64,000 nucleotides of DNA, from positions 18,678 through 82,677 of the forward strand of contig CAZCFA010000001.1 in NCBI GenBank assembly GCA_964497825.1, in the 5' to 3' direction. A program made the position numbers and the translations under genes. This DNA comes from RHKX01 sp964497825. GTDB taxonomy: Bacteria > Actinomycetota > Thermoleophilia > Solirubrobacterales > 70-9. This document shows, piece after piece, positions 34,712 to 42,295 of this stretch. Each line of letters opens with the position of its first letter. Position 1 is the first letter of the stretch. Under the pieces are notes generated by a model. That model did no database searches. It was given only the letters and a program-made list of their open reading frames with translations, and was not told the origin of the DNA.

Positions 34712-35461
34712 ATGACCGAGCCCCGCGGCGCCGCCTTCTTCGACCTCGACCGGACGCTGATGTCGGGATCGAGCGGCGCCCAGTTCGGCCGGGCCGCGTT
34801 CCGCAGCGGCATGGTCTCGCGGCGGGTGATGACCCGCTGGGCGCTCGAGCACCTGCGGTTCCGCCTGCGCGGCGCCAGCGACGAGCAGACCGAGGCGCTC
34901 GTACGCGAGGTCAGCGAGCTGCTGCGCGGCGTCCCCGAGCGGAGCCTGCGGCGGATGGTCCCCGACCTGATGGCGGCGATCCTGCCCCGGATCTACCCGC
35001 AGATGCTGGAGCAGGTGCGCTCCCACCAGGACGCTGGGCGGCCGGCGTTCATCGTCAGCGCCGCCAGCCACGGGGTCGTCGAGCTGCTCGCCCGCGTCCT
35101 CGACATGGAGGGTGGAATCGGCAGTCGCTACGAGGTCGACGGCGACGGCCGCTACACGGGCCGGCTGATCGGCGGACTCAACTACGGCGCTCAGAAGGTC
35201 GCGCCGATGCGCGAGTTCGCCGTCGTCCACGGAATCGACCTCGAGGCCTCCTGGGCCTACTCCGACGCGGCCTCCGACCTGCCGATGCTCGAGCTCGTCG
35301 GCAATCCGGTCGCGGTCAATCCCGACGCCGAGCTGCTGGCGCTCGCCCGCGAGCGCGGCTGGCGGGTGATGCGATTCGAGCGCCTCGGCCGCCGGATCGC
35401 GGTCGCCGCGGCGGCGCTTGCGGCGGTGGTCGCCGGCGGCGCAGTCGCCCGCCGCCGCTGA
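34712..35461 (+). CDS. HAD-superfamily IB phosphatase (SerB-like)
   Basis: 249 residues. HAD motif I is FFDLDRTLMSGS near residue 10; motif II SAASHG; motif III Lys in GAQKVAPMREFA; motif IV YSDAASDLPMLELVG. A helical cap lies between I and II, as in class IB. Related actinobacterial proteins dephosphorylate small phospho-metabolites or lysophospholipids; substrate not readable. The hydrophobic Ala/Val-rich C-terminus (AVAAAALAAVVAGGAVARRR) could be a membrane anchor. Its last 34 coding bases are echoed 66 bp downstream (35494-35538). Confidence 0.85.
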   Translation: MTEPRGAAFFDLDRTLMSGSSGAQFGRAAFRSGMVSRRVMTRWALEHLRFRLRGASDEQTEALVREVSELLRGVPERSLRRMVPDLMAAILPRIYPQMLEQVRSHQDAGRPAFIVSAASHGVVELLARVLDMEGGIGSRYEVDGDGRYTGRLIGGLNYGAQKVAPMREFAVVHGIDLEASWAYSDAASDLPMLELVGNPVAVNPDAELLALARERGWRVMRFERLGRRIAVAAAALAAVVAGGAVARRR

Positions 35462-35493
35462 GGCGGGGCGATGGCGGCGGCGCCCGCGCCGGC

Positions 35494-35538
35494 GGTCGCC
35501 GGCGGCGCCTTGACCCGGCGCCGTTGAGCGGGGCCGAT
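35494..35538 (+). repeat. Imperfect copy of the preceding gene's 3' end
   Basis: About 36 of 45 bases match 35428-35472, which spans the last codons and TGA of the HAD gene; the copy also keeps a TGA (CCGTTGAGC). It is not in frame with any gene. Confidence 0.6.
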
Positions 35539-35542
35539 CATC

Positions 35543-35548
35543 TAGGCT
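35543..35548 (+). promoter_or_regulatory. -10-like element of the amidase gene
   Basis: TAGGCT, 6 bases before GTG 35555. Leaderless candidate; the same TAGGCT precedes rpiB. Confidence 0.45.
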
Positions 35549-35554
35549 CGCGCC

Positions 35555-36973
35555 GTGGATCGAACGCGGTTGCTCGCGGCGGGAATCGTCCGTCAGGCCG
35601 AGCTGCTGGCGAGCGGCGAGGTCTCCTCGCGCGAGCTGACCGAGGCCTGCCTGCGGCGGATCGAGGAGCTCGAGCCGCGCCTCAACGCGTTCCGGGTCGT
35701 GCTCGCCGAGCGCGCTCGCGAGGCCGCCGACGAGGCCGACCGCCGGCTCGCCGCCGGCGATCGGGCGCCGCTGCTCGGCGTCCCGGTCGCGGTCAAGGAC
35801 AACGTCGACGTCGCCGGCGAGCTGAGCGCGCACGGGACCCGGGCCTTCACGACGATCGCCGGCGCCGACTCGGCGCAGGCGGCGAGGCTGCGCGAAGCCG
35901 GCGCCGTCCTGGTCGGCAAGACGAACCAGCCGGAGCTGGCGATCCTCCCGTTCACCGAGACCGAGGCCTGGGGGATAACCCGCAATCCCTGGGACCCCGG
36001 CCGGACGCCGGGTGGCTCTTCGGGCGGCTCCGGCGCCGCCGTCGCGGCGCTGATGGTCGGCGCCGCCTCGGCCTCCGACGGCGGCGGCTCGATCCGGATC
36101 CCGGCCGCATGCTGCGGCCTGTTCGGCCTCAAGCCGCAGCGCGGGCGCATCAGCCTGATGCCCGATCGCGAGCACTGGTACGGGCTCACCGCCGCCGGGT
36201 GCCTGACCCGGCGCGTCGCTGACGCGGCGTTGTGGCTGGACGTCGTCTCCGGCCGCGTCGACGGCGATGCCGACACGCCGCCGCCAGCGCCGGGATCGTT
36301 CGCCGCGGCGGCCGCGACGGCGCCCGGCAGGCTGCGAATCGCCGCCGCGATCGAGCCCCCGCGGGCGCTGCTGCCGCCGGTCCGCGACGAGCGCATCGCC
36401 GCCGCGTTCGCGGCGACCAAGGAGGCGCTGCGCGGGCTCGGCCACGAGGTCGTCGACCACGAGCTCGACTACGGCACGGTCGCCAACGACTTCATCCCCC
36501 GCTACCTGCGCGGGATCGCCGCCGACGTCGCCGGCGTCGAGTTCCCCGAGCGGCTCGAGCCGCGAACGAGGGGCTTCGGACGGCTCGGCCGCCGCGTGCC
36601 GGAGCGGGCGCTGCAGGCGTCGCTGCGCCGCCAGGGCGAGCACGCGGCGCGGATCAACGCGGTCTTCGACGGCTTCGACCTGGTGCTGACGCCGACCGCC
36701 GCCGAGCCCGCCGTCGAGATCGGTCGCTGGGCCGGCATCGGCGCCCTGCGCACCCTGCTCGGCATCGCCCGCAGCTTCCCCTACACGCCGGTCTGGAACC
36801 AGACCGGCCAGCCGGCGGCGTCGATCCCGGCCCCGGTCGGCGCCGGCGAGCTCCCGGTCGGGATGACGCTGGTCGCGCCGCCCGACCGCGAGGATCTGCT
36901 GCTGGCGCTCGCCGCCGAGCTCGAGGCCGAGACCGGCTGGCCCGACCGCGTCCCGCCGATCGCCGCGGGCTGA
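35555..36973 (+). CDS. Amidase-signature family protein
   Basis: 472 residues, GatA-like fold. The Ser-cisSer-Lys triad is visible: Lys in PVAVKDNVDVAG, first Ser in GGSSGGSGAAVAAL, nucleophile Ser in DGGGSIRIPAACCGLFG. The cytoplasmic enzyme hydrolyses an amide; without gatB/gatC next door it is unlikely to be the tRNA amidotransferase subunit. The final codons VPPIAAG and stop recur as decayed copies in the spacer that follows. Confidence 0.88.
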   Translation: MDRTRLLAAGIVRQAELLASGEVSSRELTEACLRRIEELEPRLNAFRVVLAERAREAADEADRRLAAGDRAPLLGVPVAVKDNVDVAGELSAHGTRAFTTIAGADSAQAARLREAGAVLVGKTNQPELAILPFTETEAWGITRNPWDPGRTPGGSSGGSGAAVAALMVGAASASDGGGSIRIPAACCGLFGLKPQRGRISLMPDREHWYGLTAAGCLTRRVADAALWLDVVSGRVDGDADTPPPAPGSFAAAAATAPGRLRIAAAIEPPRALLPPVRDERIAAAFAATKEALRGLGHEVVDHELDYGTVANDFIPRYLRGIAADVAGVEFPERLEPRTRGFGRLGRRVPERALQASLRRQGEHAARINAVFDGFDLVLTPTAAEPAVEIGRWAGIGALRTLLGIARSFPYTPVWNQTGQPAASIPAPVGAGELPVGMTLVAPPDREDLLLALAAELEAETGWPDRVPPIAAG

Positions 36974-37021
36974 CGGCCGCCGCTGGCCGCCCGACCGCGC
37001 CCCTGCGGGCGCCCCTACCCT

Positions 37022-37055
37022 GTCCCGCCGATCGCCGCGGGCCGACGGCCGCCGC
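37022..37055 (+). repeat. Copy of the amidase 3' end
   Basis: 33 of 34 bases equal 36950-36983, the amidase tail; the single change turns the stop TGA into CGA. Further decayed versions lie near 37078-37115 and 37311-37345. These, plus copy G, fill the 420-bp spacer 36974-37393, which has no gene. Confidence 0.75.
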
Positions 37056-37155
37056 GCGGCTCCCCGGCGCCCCACCCTGTCGCCGCGTTCGCCGGGCCGA
37101 CGCCTGCCGCGGGGGCCAAGCGGCGACCGCGGCGGCGCTCGCCGGCCTGCCCGGT

Positions 37156-37200
37156 CGAGCCGCAGATTCCGGCACTGGGGCAGCCGCAATCCGCGGCTCG
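37156..37200 (+). repeat. 45-bp palindromic repeat, copy G
   Basis: Outer and inner arms as copy E; loop ACTGGGGCA. Flank ATCAAGTTCGAACGACC. Confidence 0.92.
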
Positions 37201-37381
37201 ATCAAGTTCGAACGACCGGACGCGGGTGGCCGCCGGTCCGGCGGTGCCCGGCGCGGCGGCCGGCGCTCCAGCAGCGCCCGGCGCGCCCGCGCCGGCTTCA
37301 GCCGGCTCGGCGTCCCGCGATCGCCGCGGGCCGGCGCCCGCCGCGTGCCCCGCTCGCCGCGGCCCCCGGCGGCGCCGGCGA

Positions 37382-37387
37382 TACGCT
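37382..37387 (+). promoter_or_regulatory. -10-like element of the mutase large-subunit gene
   Basis: TACGCT in GATACGCT context, 6 bases before ATG 37394. The small-subunit gene has the same hexamer 7 bases before its start. Confidence 0.5.
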
Positions 37388-37393
37388 CCCGGC

Positions 37394-39007
37394 ATGGCGA
37401 TCGAGCAGCGAGCGCGCGAGCGGGAGGCCCCGTTCACGACCCTCTCCGGGCACCCGGTCGAGGCCCTCTACAGCGCCGGCGACCTCGCCGGCCACGACGC
37501 CGAGCGCGACGAGGGGCGCCCGGGCGAGTTCCCGTTCACCCGCGGCGTCTACGAGTCGATGTACCGCGAGCGGCTGTGGACGATGCGGCAGTTCGCCGGG
37601 TTCGGCACCGTCGAGGAGACCAACCGCCGCTTCCGCTACCTGCTCGACCAGGGCCAGACCGGGCTCTCGACCGCGTTCGACATGCCGACGCTGATGGGGC
37701 TCGACTCCGACCATGAGCGCTCGTTCGGCGAGGTCGGCGTCGAGGGCGTCGCGCTCGACACCGTCGATGACATGGCGACCCTGTTCGACGGGATCCCGCT
37801 CGACGAGGTGACGGTCTCGATGACGATCAACGCCCCGGCGGCGATCCTGCTCGCCTTCTACGTCGTCGCCGCCGAGGAGAAGGGGATCCGCCCGCACGAG
37901 CTCGGCGGCACGATCCAGACCGACATCCTCAAGGAGTACATCGCCCAGAAGGAGTGGTGCTTCCCGGTCGAGCCGGCGATGCGGATCGTCACCGACATGA
38001 TCGAGTGGTGCGCGGCCGAGATGCCGCGCTGGCACCCGATCTCGATCTCCGGCTACCACATCCGCGAGGCCGGCTCGACGGCGCAGCAGGAGCTCGCGTT
38101 CACGCTCAAGAACGGGCTCACCTACGTCGAGCGCGCGGTCGGGCGCGGCCTCGATGTCGACCGCTTCGCGCCGCGGCTGAGCTTCTTCTTCAACGCCCAC
38201 ATCGACTTCTTCGAGGAGATCGCCAAGTACCGCGCCGCGCGCCGGATCTGGGCCCGGGAGATGCGCGAGACCTTCGGCGCCCAGCGGCCTGAGTCGTGGC
38301 GGCTTCGAACCCACACCCAGACCGCGGGCGTCAGCCTGACGGCGCAGCAGCCGCTGGTCAACATCGTCCGGACGACGATCGAGGCGATGGCCGGGGTGCT
38401 CGGCGGCACCCAGTCGATGCACACGAACTCGTTCGACGAGGCGCTGGCGCTGCCGACCGAGGAGGCGGTCCGGATCGCGCTGCGGACCCAGCAGGTGATC
38501 GCGCACGAGTCCGGGGTCACCAACACGGTCGATCCGCTCGGCGGCTCCTACTTCGTCGAGAAGCTGACCGACGAGCTCGAGGCGGCCGCCTACGACTACT
38601 TCGCCCGCATCGACGAGCTCGGCGGCATGGCCGCCGCGATCGAGGCCAACTTCCCCCAGCGCGAGATCGCCGACGCCGCCTTCGCCCACCAGGCGGCGCT
38701 CGAGCGCGGCGATCGGATCATGGTCGGGGTCAACGCCTTCGCGGTCGCCGACGACGAGCTGACGGAGATCCATCGTCCCGACCCGGACGCCGAGCGGCGC
38801 CAGCGCGAGCGCCTGGCGCGGACGCTTGCCGACCGCGACGGCGGCGCCGCCGAGGCCGCGATCGAGCGCCTCCGCGAGGCCGCCGCCGGCGACGCCAACC
38901 TGATGGCGCCGCTGCTCGACTGCGCCCGGGCCCGGGTCAGCGAGGGGGAGATGGTCGCGGCGATGCAGTCGGTCTTCGGCACCTACACCGAGACCCCGGT
39001 CTACTGA
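37394..39007 (+). CDS. icmA: B12-dependent acyl-CoA mutase large subunit, isobutyryl-CoA-mutase-like
   Basis: 537 residues of the TIM-barrel subunit without a cobalamin domain, the split form. Substrate-pocket residues that separate families: MCM has Tyr89 (RQYAGF) and Arg207 (VRNTY); here they are Phe67 (WTMRQFAGF) and Gln185 (YIAQKEW), the pair reported for isobutyryl-CoA mutase. The catalytic His is kept (H222, SISGYHIREAG), as are HTQTAGVSLTAQQP and MHTNSFDEALALP. Predicted reaction: isobutyryl-CoA to n-butyryl-CoA. Partner small subunit at 39952; MeaB at 22403. A methylmalonyl-CoA role would need the Tyr/Arg pair. Confidence 0.82.
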   Translation: MAIEQRAREREAPFTTLSGHPVEALYSAGDLAGHDAERDEGRPGEFPFTRGVYESMYRERLWTMRQFAGFGTVEETNRRFRYLLDQGQTGLSTAFDMPTLMGLDSDHERSFGEVGVEGVALDTVDDMATLFDGIPLDEVTVSMTINAPAAILLAFYVVAAEEKGIRPHELGGTIQTDILKEYIAQKEWCFPVEPAMRIVTDMIEWCAAEMPRWHPISISGYHIREAGSTAQQELAFTLKNGLTYVERAVGRGLDVDRFAPRLSFFFNAHIDFFEEIAKYRAARRIWAREMRETFGAQRPESWRLRTHTQTAGVSLTAQQPLVNIVRTTIEAMAGVLGGTQSMHTNSFDEALALPTEEAVRIALRTQQVIAHESGVTNTVDPLGGSYFVEKLTDELEAAAYDYFARIDELGGMAAAIEANFPQREIADAAFAHQAALERGDRIMVGVNAFAVADDELTEIHRPDPDAERRQRERLARTLADRDGGAAEAAIERLREAAAGDANLMAPLLDCARARVSEGEMVAAMQSVFGTYTETPVY

Positions 39008-39153
39008 GCGGGGGCCGCGAGCGCGGCCCCATCCGGCCTCCATCGGCGGCCGCCGTCGGCGCCGCCAGCGCGGTTCCTGCCCTGAACGCGATCTTGCAAG
39101 TGTGAGAGCGGCGCTAAGCGATCGCTAACGCGTTGCTTATCGTGCCGGCCGCG

Positions 39154-39567
39154 ATGCTCGCGCCCCAGCTCCGGCTGATCGCCGCAACCTTCTGCCTGAC
39201 GATCGTGCTCGCGATCATCCTCGTCGCCGTTGCCAACGCCGGCGACGCCGGCCGCTACGGCGGCCACGGCAAGAACGTCGACAAGCGCCACAAGCCGGTC
39301 TACGACCACCTCTGGAAGCGCAAGGTCTCGCCGCGCAACAAGCGCTGGGCGCGCCGGGTCGCCGAATGCGAGTCCGGCAAGGACCCCGACGCGATCGGCG
39401 CCGGCGGCCTCTACCGCGGCGCCTTCCAGTTCTCGCTCGCGACCTGGCGCAGCTCGCCGCGCAGCCCCGGCGGCGACCCGATCGCGTTCAGCTTCCGGAC
39501 GCAGGCGTTCGTCGCCGTGCGGCTCAAGGGCCGGGCGGGAGCGAGCCCCTGGCCCAGCTGCGGCTAG
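39154..39567 (+). CDS. Secreted Rpf/transglycosylase-like protein
   Basis: 137 residues. The N-terminal hydrophobic segment (residues about 5-28, LIAATFCLTIVLAIILVAVA) is a signal or anchor. The C-terminal domain has the Rpf lysozyme fold signature: RRVAECESGKDPDAIGAGGL with catalytic Glu, YRGAFQFSLATWRSS, and the closing PWPSCG Cys that pairs with CES. Cleaves peptidoglycan glycan, resuscitation-promoting-factor-like. In-frame TTG 39133 is possible but ATG 39154 matches the signal peptide. It is flanked by the two mutase subunit genes. Confidence 0.78.
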   Translation: MLAPQLRLIAATFCLTIVLAIILVAVANAGDAGRYGGHGKNVDKRHKPVYDHLWKRKVSPRNKRWARRVAECESGKDPDAIGAGGLYRGAFQFSLATWRSSPRSPGGDPIAFSFRTQAFVAVRLKGRAGASPWPSCG

Positions 39568-39605
39568 CCGATTCGCCGCGGGCGTTGCCGGGTAAGCCCG
39601 GCCTG

Positions 39606-39926
39606 ATGAGCGATTACGACTACGAGGTCGTCCGCAGCGACGTCGAGGGCTGGGACGTGCGCCGGGTCGGCGAGAGCGAGGCGATCGCCAACTACCCGAC
39701 CCGCGAGCTCGCCGAGCGGGCGGCGCAGCGCGATCAGCACGCCGAGAACCTCGGCGGCTCGAATCCGCACCCGGTCGAGGTCCACGCCGAGCTCCACTCC
39801 AAGGGGCCGGAGGAGGAGCTCAACGTGCGGCGGGTGGTGCTGATCGCGGGCCTGATCCTGCTGACGATGATCACGCTGATCGCCGTGATCGCGATCGTGA
39901 CCACGACGACCGGCTTCCCCGACTGA
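39606..39926 (+). CDS. DUF2188-like N-terminal domain with single C-terminal transmembrane helix
   Basis: 106 residues. Residues about 4-40 (YEVVRSDVEGWDVRRVGESE, YPTRELAERAAQRD) resemble the small DUF2188 fold. A His/Glu-rich hinge precedes a strong transmembrane helix (VVLIAGLILLTMITLIAVIA). ATG 39606 follows a -10-like TAAGCC (39593-39598) by 7 bases. Function unknown. Confidence 0.7.
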   Translation: MSDYDYEVVRSDVEGWDVRRVGESEAIANYPTRELAERAAQRDQHAENLGGSNPHPVEVHAELHSKGPEEELNVRRVVLIAGLILLTMITLIAVIAIVTTTTGFPD

Positions 39927-39938
39927 GCCGCGGCGGGA

Positions 39939-39944
39939 TACGCT
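39939..39944 (+). promoter_or_regulatory. -10-like element of the mutase small-subunit gene
   Basis: TACGCT 7 bases before ATG 39952, in the same GATACGCT context as the large-subunit gene, so the two may be co-regulated although unlinked. Confidence 0.5.
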
Positions 39945-39951
39945 TGCCGCG

Positions 39952-40356
39952 ATGAGCGAGCGCAAGATCAGGGTCGTCGTCGCCAAGCCCGGCCTCGACG
40001 GGCACGACCGCGGGGCGAAGATCATCGCCCGGGCGCTGCGCGACGCCGGCATGGAGGTGATCTACACCGGCCTGCACCAGACGCCCGAGCAGATCGCCGC
40101 GACCGTGATCCAGGAGGACGCCGACGCGGTCGGGCTCTCGATCCTCTCCGGCGCCCACATGACGCTGGTGCCGAAGATCGTCGCGATCCTGCGCGAGCAG
40201 GGCGCGGCCGACGTCGTCGTCACGGTCGGCGGCACGATCCCCGCCGACGACATCCCCGAGCTGAAGCGGCTCGGGGTCGCGGCGGTGTTCACGCCGGGCG
40301 CGCCGACCGACGACATCGTCGAGTTCCTGCGCTCGAGCGTCGGCGCCGCTGCGTGA
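39952..40356 (+). CDS. icmB: B12-binding small subunit of acyl-CoA mutase
   Basis: 134 residues, cobalamin-binding domain only. Contains the D-x-H-x-x-G motif GLDGHDRGAK with H18 as lower cobalt ligand, and the later GLSILSGAHM and VTVGGTIPADDI segments. It is the size of IcmB (about 136 residues) and serves the large subunit at 37394; separated by two genes. Whether it is ICM or MCM cannot be told from this subunit. A palindrome begins 3 bases after its stop. Confidence 0.9.
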   Translation: MSERKIRVVVAKPGLDGHDRGAKIIARALRDAGMEVIYTGLHQTPEQIAATVIQEDADAVGLSILSGAHMTLVPKIVAILREQGAADVVVTVGGTIPADDIPELKRLGVAAVFTPGAPTDDIVEFLRSSVGAAA

Positions 40357-40358
40357 CC

Positions 40359-40378
40359 GATTGACCGATCAGTCAATC
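40359..40378. promoter_or_regulatory. Operator-like palindrome ahead of the ETF operon
   Basis: GATTGACC-GATC-AGTCAATC, nine of ten base pairs symmetrical, TetR-style spacing, overlapping a possible -35 TTGACC. No regulator gene is adjacent. A -10-like TAGCAT lies at 40389-40394. Confidence 0.5.
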
Positions 40379-40434
40379 GTCGAATCAGTAGCATTGCCCG
40401 CCGCAAGTCCCCAATCCCTCGGGAGGCACCCACT

Positions 40435-41226
40435 TTGAAGATCTGTTGCCTTGTCAAGGAGGTGCCGGACGCCGCCGTGCAGAAGCGGATCGATCCGGCC
40501 ACCAAGCGGCTCGACCGCTCCGGCGAGCGGAACCTGAACCCGTTCGATACCCACGGCATCGAGGCGGCGATGCAGATTCGCGAGGGCGGCGAGGTCGAGG
40601 TCGACGAGATCGTCGCCGTCACGATGGGCCCCGACAGCGCCTCGCGGGCGCTGCACAAGGCGGTCGCGCTCGGCGCCGACCGCTCGGTCCACCTCAGCGA
40701 CGCGGCGCTGGCCGGCTCCGACGTCTGCGCGACCGGCTACGCGCTCGCCAAGGTGCTCGAGTCGGAGTCCCCGGACCTGGTCCTGCTCGGCCAGCAGTCC
40801 GACGACGGCGAGTGCTACACGATCGGCGCGGTCGTCGCCGACCACCTGAAGATGCCGTCGCTGACCCAGGTGATCAAGATGGACGTCGCCGGCGGCAAGC
40901 TGCGCTGCGAGCGCCAGGCCGAGTACGGCTACGACACCGTCGAGATCGAGATGCCGGCCGTGATCAGCGTCGGCGACGCGATCAACGAGCCCCGCTACCC
41001 GTCGCTGAAGGCGATCATGGGGGCGAAGAAGAAGCCGCTCGAGGCGAAGGCCACCGGCGACCTCGGCATCGAGGCCGACAGGGTCGGCGAGAGCGGCTCG
41101 CAGACCACCGTCCTCGCGATCAACCCGCCGCCCGAGAAGGAGGCAGGCGAGGTGTTCGAGGACGAGGACACCGCCGAGACGGTCGAGAAGATCGTCGCCT
41201 GGCTCGAGGAAAGGAAGCTGATCTAG
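40435..41226 (+). CDS. etfB: Electron transfer flavoprotein beta subunit
   Basis: 263 residues. EtfB fold with MKICCLVKEVPDAAVQKR start, NPFDTHGIEAAM, and the ETF-beta motif DPDLVLLGQQSDDGECYTIG region. TTG start is supported by GGGAGG (40421-40426) at 8 bases. Binds AMP in the alpha/beta pair and moves electrons from acyl-CoA dehydrogenase. The ATG of etfA follows its stop directly. Confidence 0.93.
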   Translation: MKICCLVKEVPDAAVQKRIDPATKRLDRSGERNLNPFDTHGIEAAMQIREGGEVEVDEIVAVTMGPDSASRALHKAVALGADRSVHLSDAALAGSDVCATGYALAKVLESESPDLVLLGQQSDDGECYTIGAVVADHLKMPSLTQVIKMDVAGGKLRCERQAEYGYDTVEIEMPAVISVGDAINEPRYPSLKAIMGAKKKPLEAKATGDLGIEADRVGESGSQTTVLAINPPPEKEAGEVFEDEDTAETVEKIVAWLEERKLI

Positions 41227-42204
41227 ATGTCGGGCATCCTCGTTTACGCCCTCCACTCCGACGAGGGCGAGTTCAACAACAACTCGCTCGGCGCGATCTC
41301 CGAGGCCGCGAAGCTGGCCGGCGAGATCGGCGGCGACGCCGCGGCGCTGGTCGTTGGCGACGTCGACGACGCCGCCGCCGCCGGCCTCGGCAAGTACGGC
41401 GCGACCAAGGTCTACCGGGCGAAGTCGGTCCCCGAGGGCCTGGCGCAGCCGATCGTCGACGCGATGGCGAAGGTGATCACCGAGAACGACGTCTCCTACG
41501 CGCTGTTCGGCGGCGGCCTGCTCGGCTTCGAGATCGGCGCCGGCCTGACCGCCCGGCTCGGCGCCGGCGTGACGATGGAGGTGACCGCGGTCAAGGCCGA
41601 CGGCGGCAAGCTGATCGCCGAGCGCCCGGTCCTGCAGGACTCGGCCGTCGTCGACGTCGGCTACGTCTCCGAGCCCGGCGTGATCATCGGCCGCCTCAAC
41701 GCCTTCGACGCGAGCGAGTCGGGCGGCGCCGACGCCGAGGTCGTCGACATCGAGGTCGAGCTCTCCGAGTTCTCGTCCAGGGCGACGATGGTGACCCGCG
41801 GCGAGTCCGGCGACGAGGGCGGCGTCGACATCGCCGACGCCGAGTTCCTCGTCGGCTCCGGCCGCGGCTTCGGCGGCGAGGAGAACCTCGCGGTCGCCCG
41901 CGAGCTCGCCGCCGCGCTCGGCGGCGAGGTCGCCGCGACCCGGGCGATCGTCGATGCCGGCTGGATCCCCTACGCGACCCAGATCGGCCAGACGGGCAAG
42001 ACCGTGGCGCCGAAGCTGTACCTCGCGGCCGGCATCTCGGGGGCGATCCAGCACAAGGTCGGGATGCAGAACAGCGAGAACATCGTCGCGATCAACAAGG
42101 ACGCGAACGCGCCGATCTTCGAGTACTGCGACCTCGGGGTGGTCGGCGATCTGCACAAGATCCTCCCGAAGCTGACCGAGGCGATCAAGGCGAAGAAGGG
42201 CTAG
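41227..42204 (+). CDS. etfA: Electron transfer flavoprotein alpha subunit
   Basis: 325 residues. N-terminal domain GILVYALHSDEGEFNNNSLG; C-terminal FAD domain with GSGRGFGGEENLAVARELAA, WIPYATQIGQTGKTVAPKLY (R/T contacts to FAD) and GMQNSENIVAINKDANAPIF, the EtfA signature. Cytoplasmic FAD carrier; partner of EtfB, hands electrons to the ETF dehydrogenase gene downstream. Stop of etfB adjoins its ATG, so they are one unit. Confidence 0.95.
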   Translation: MSGILVYALHSDEGEFNNNSLGAISEAAKLAGEIGGDAAALVVGDVDDAAAAGLGKYGATKVYRAKSVPEGLAQPIVDAMAKVITENDVSYALFGGGLLGFEIGAGLTARLGAGVTMEVTAVKADGGKLIAERPVLQDSAVVDVGYVSEPGVIIGRLNAFDASESGGADAEVVDIEVELSEFSSRATMVTRGESGDEGGVDIADAEFLVGSGRGFGGEENLAVARELAAALGGEVAATRAIVDAGWIPYATQIGQTGKTVAPKLYLAAGISGAIQHKVGMQNSENIVAINKDANAPIFEYCDLGVVGDLHKILPKLTEAIKAKKG

Positions 42205-42295
42205 CCGGCGGCCCGGGCCCGGCGCCACCGCGCCGGGCTTCACCGCGCCCCGACCGGCCTCCATCCGCGGACCCCGAAAGCGACCCAGGACAGCA

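Noticed and set aside
37394..39007. Calling the large subunit methylmalonyl-CoA mutase
   Set aside because: The two carboxylate-binding residues expected for that enzyme are Phe and Gln here.
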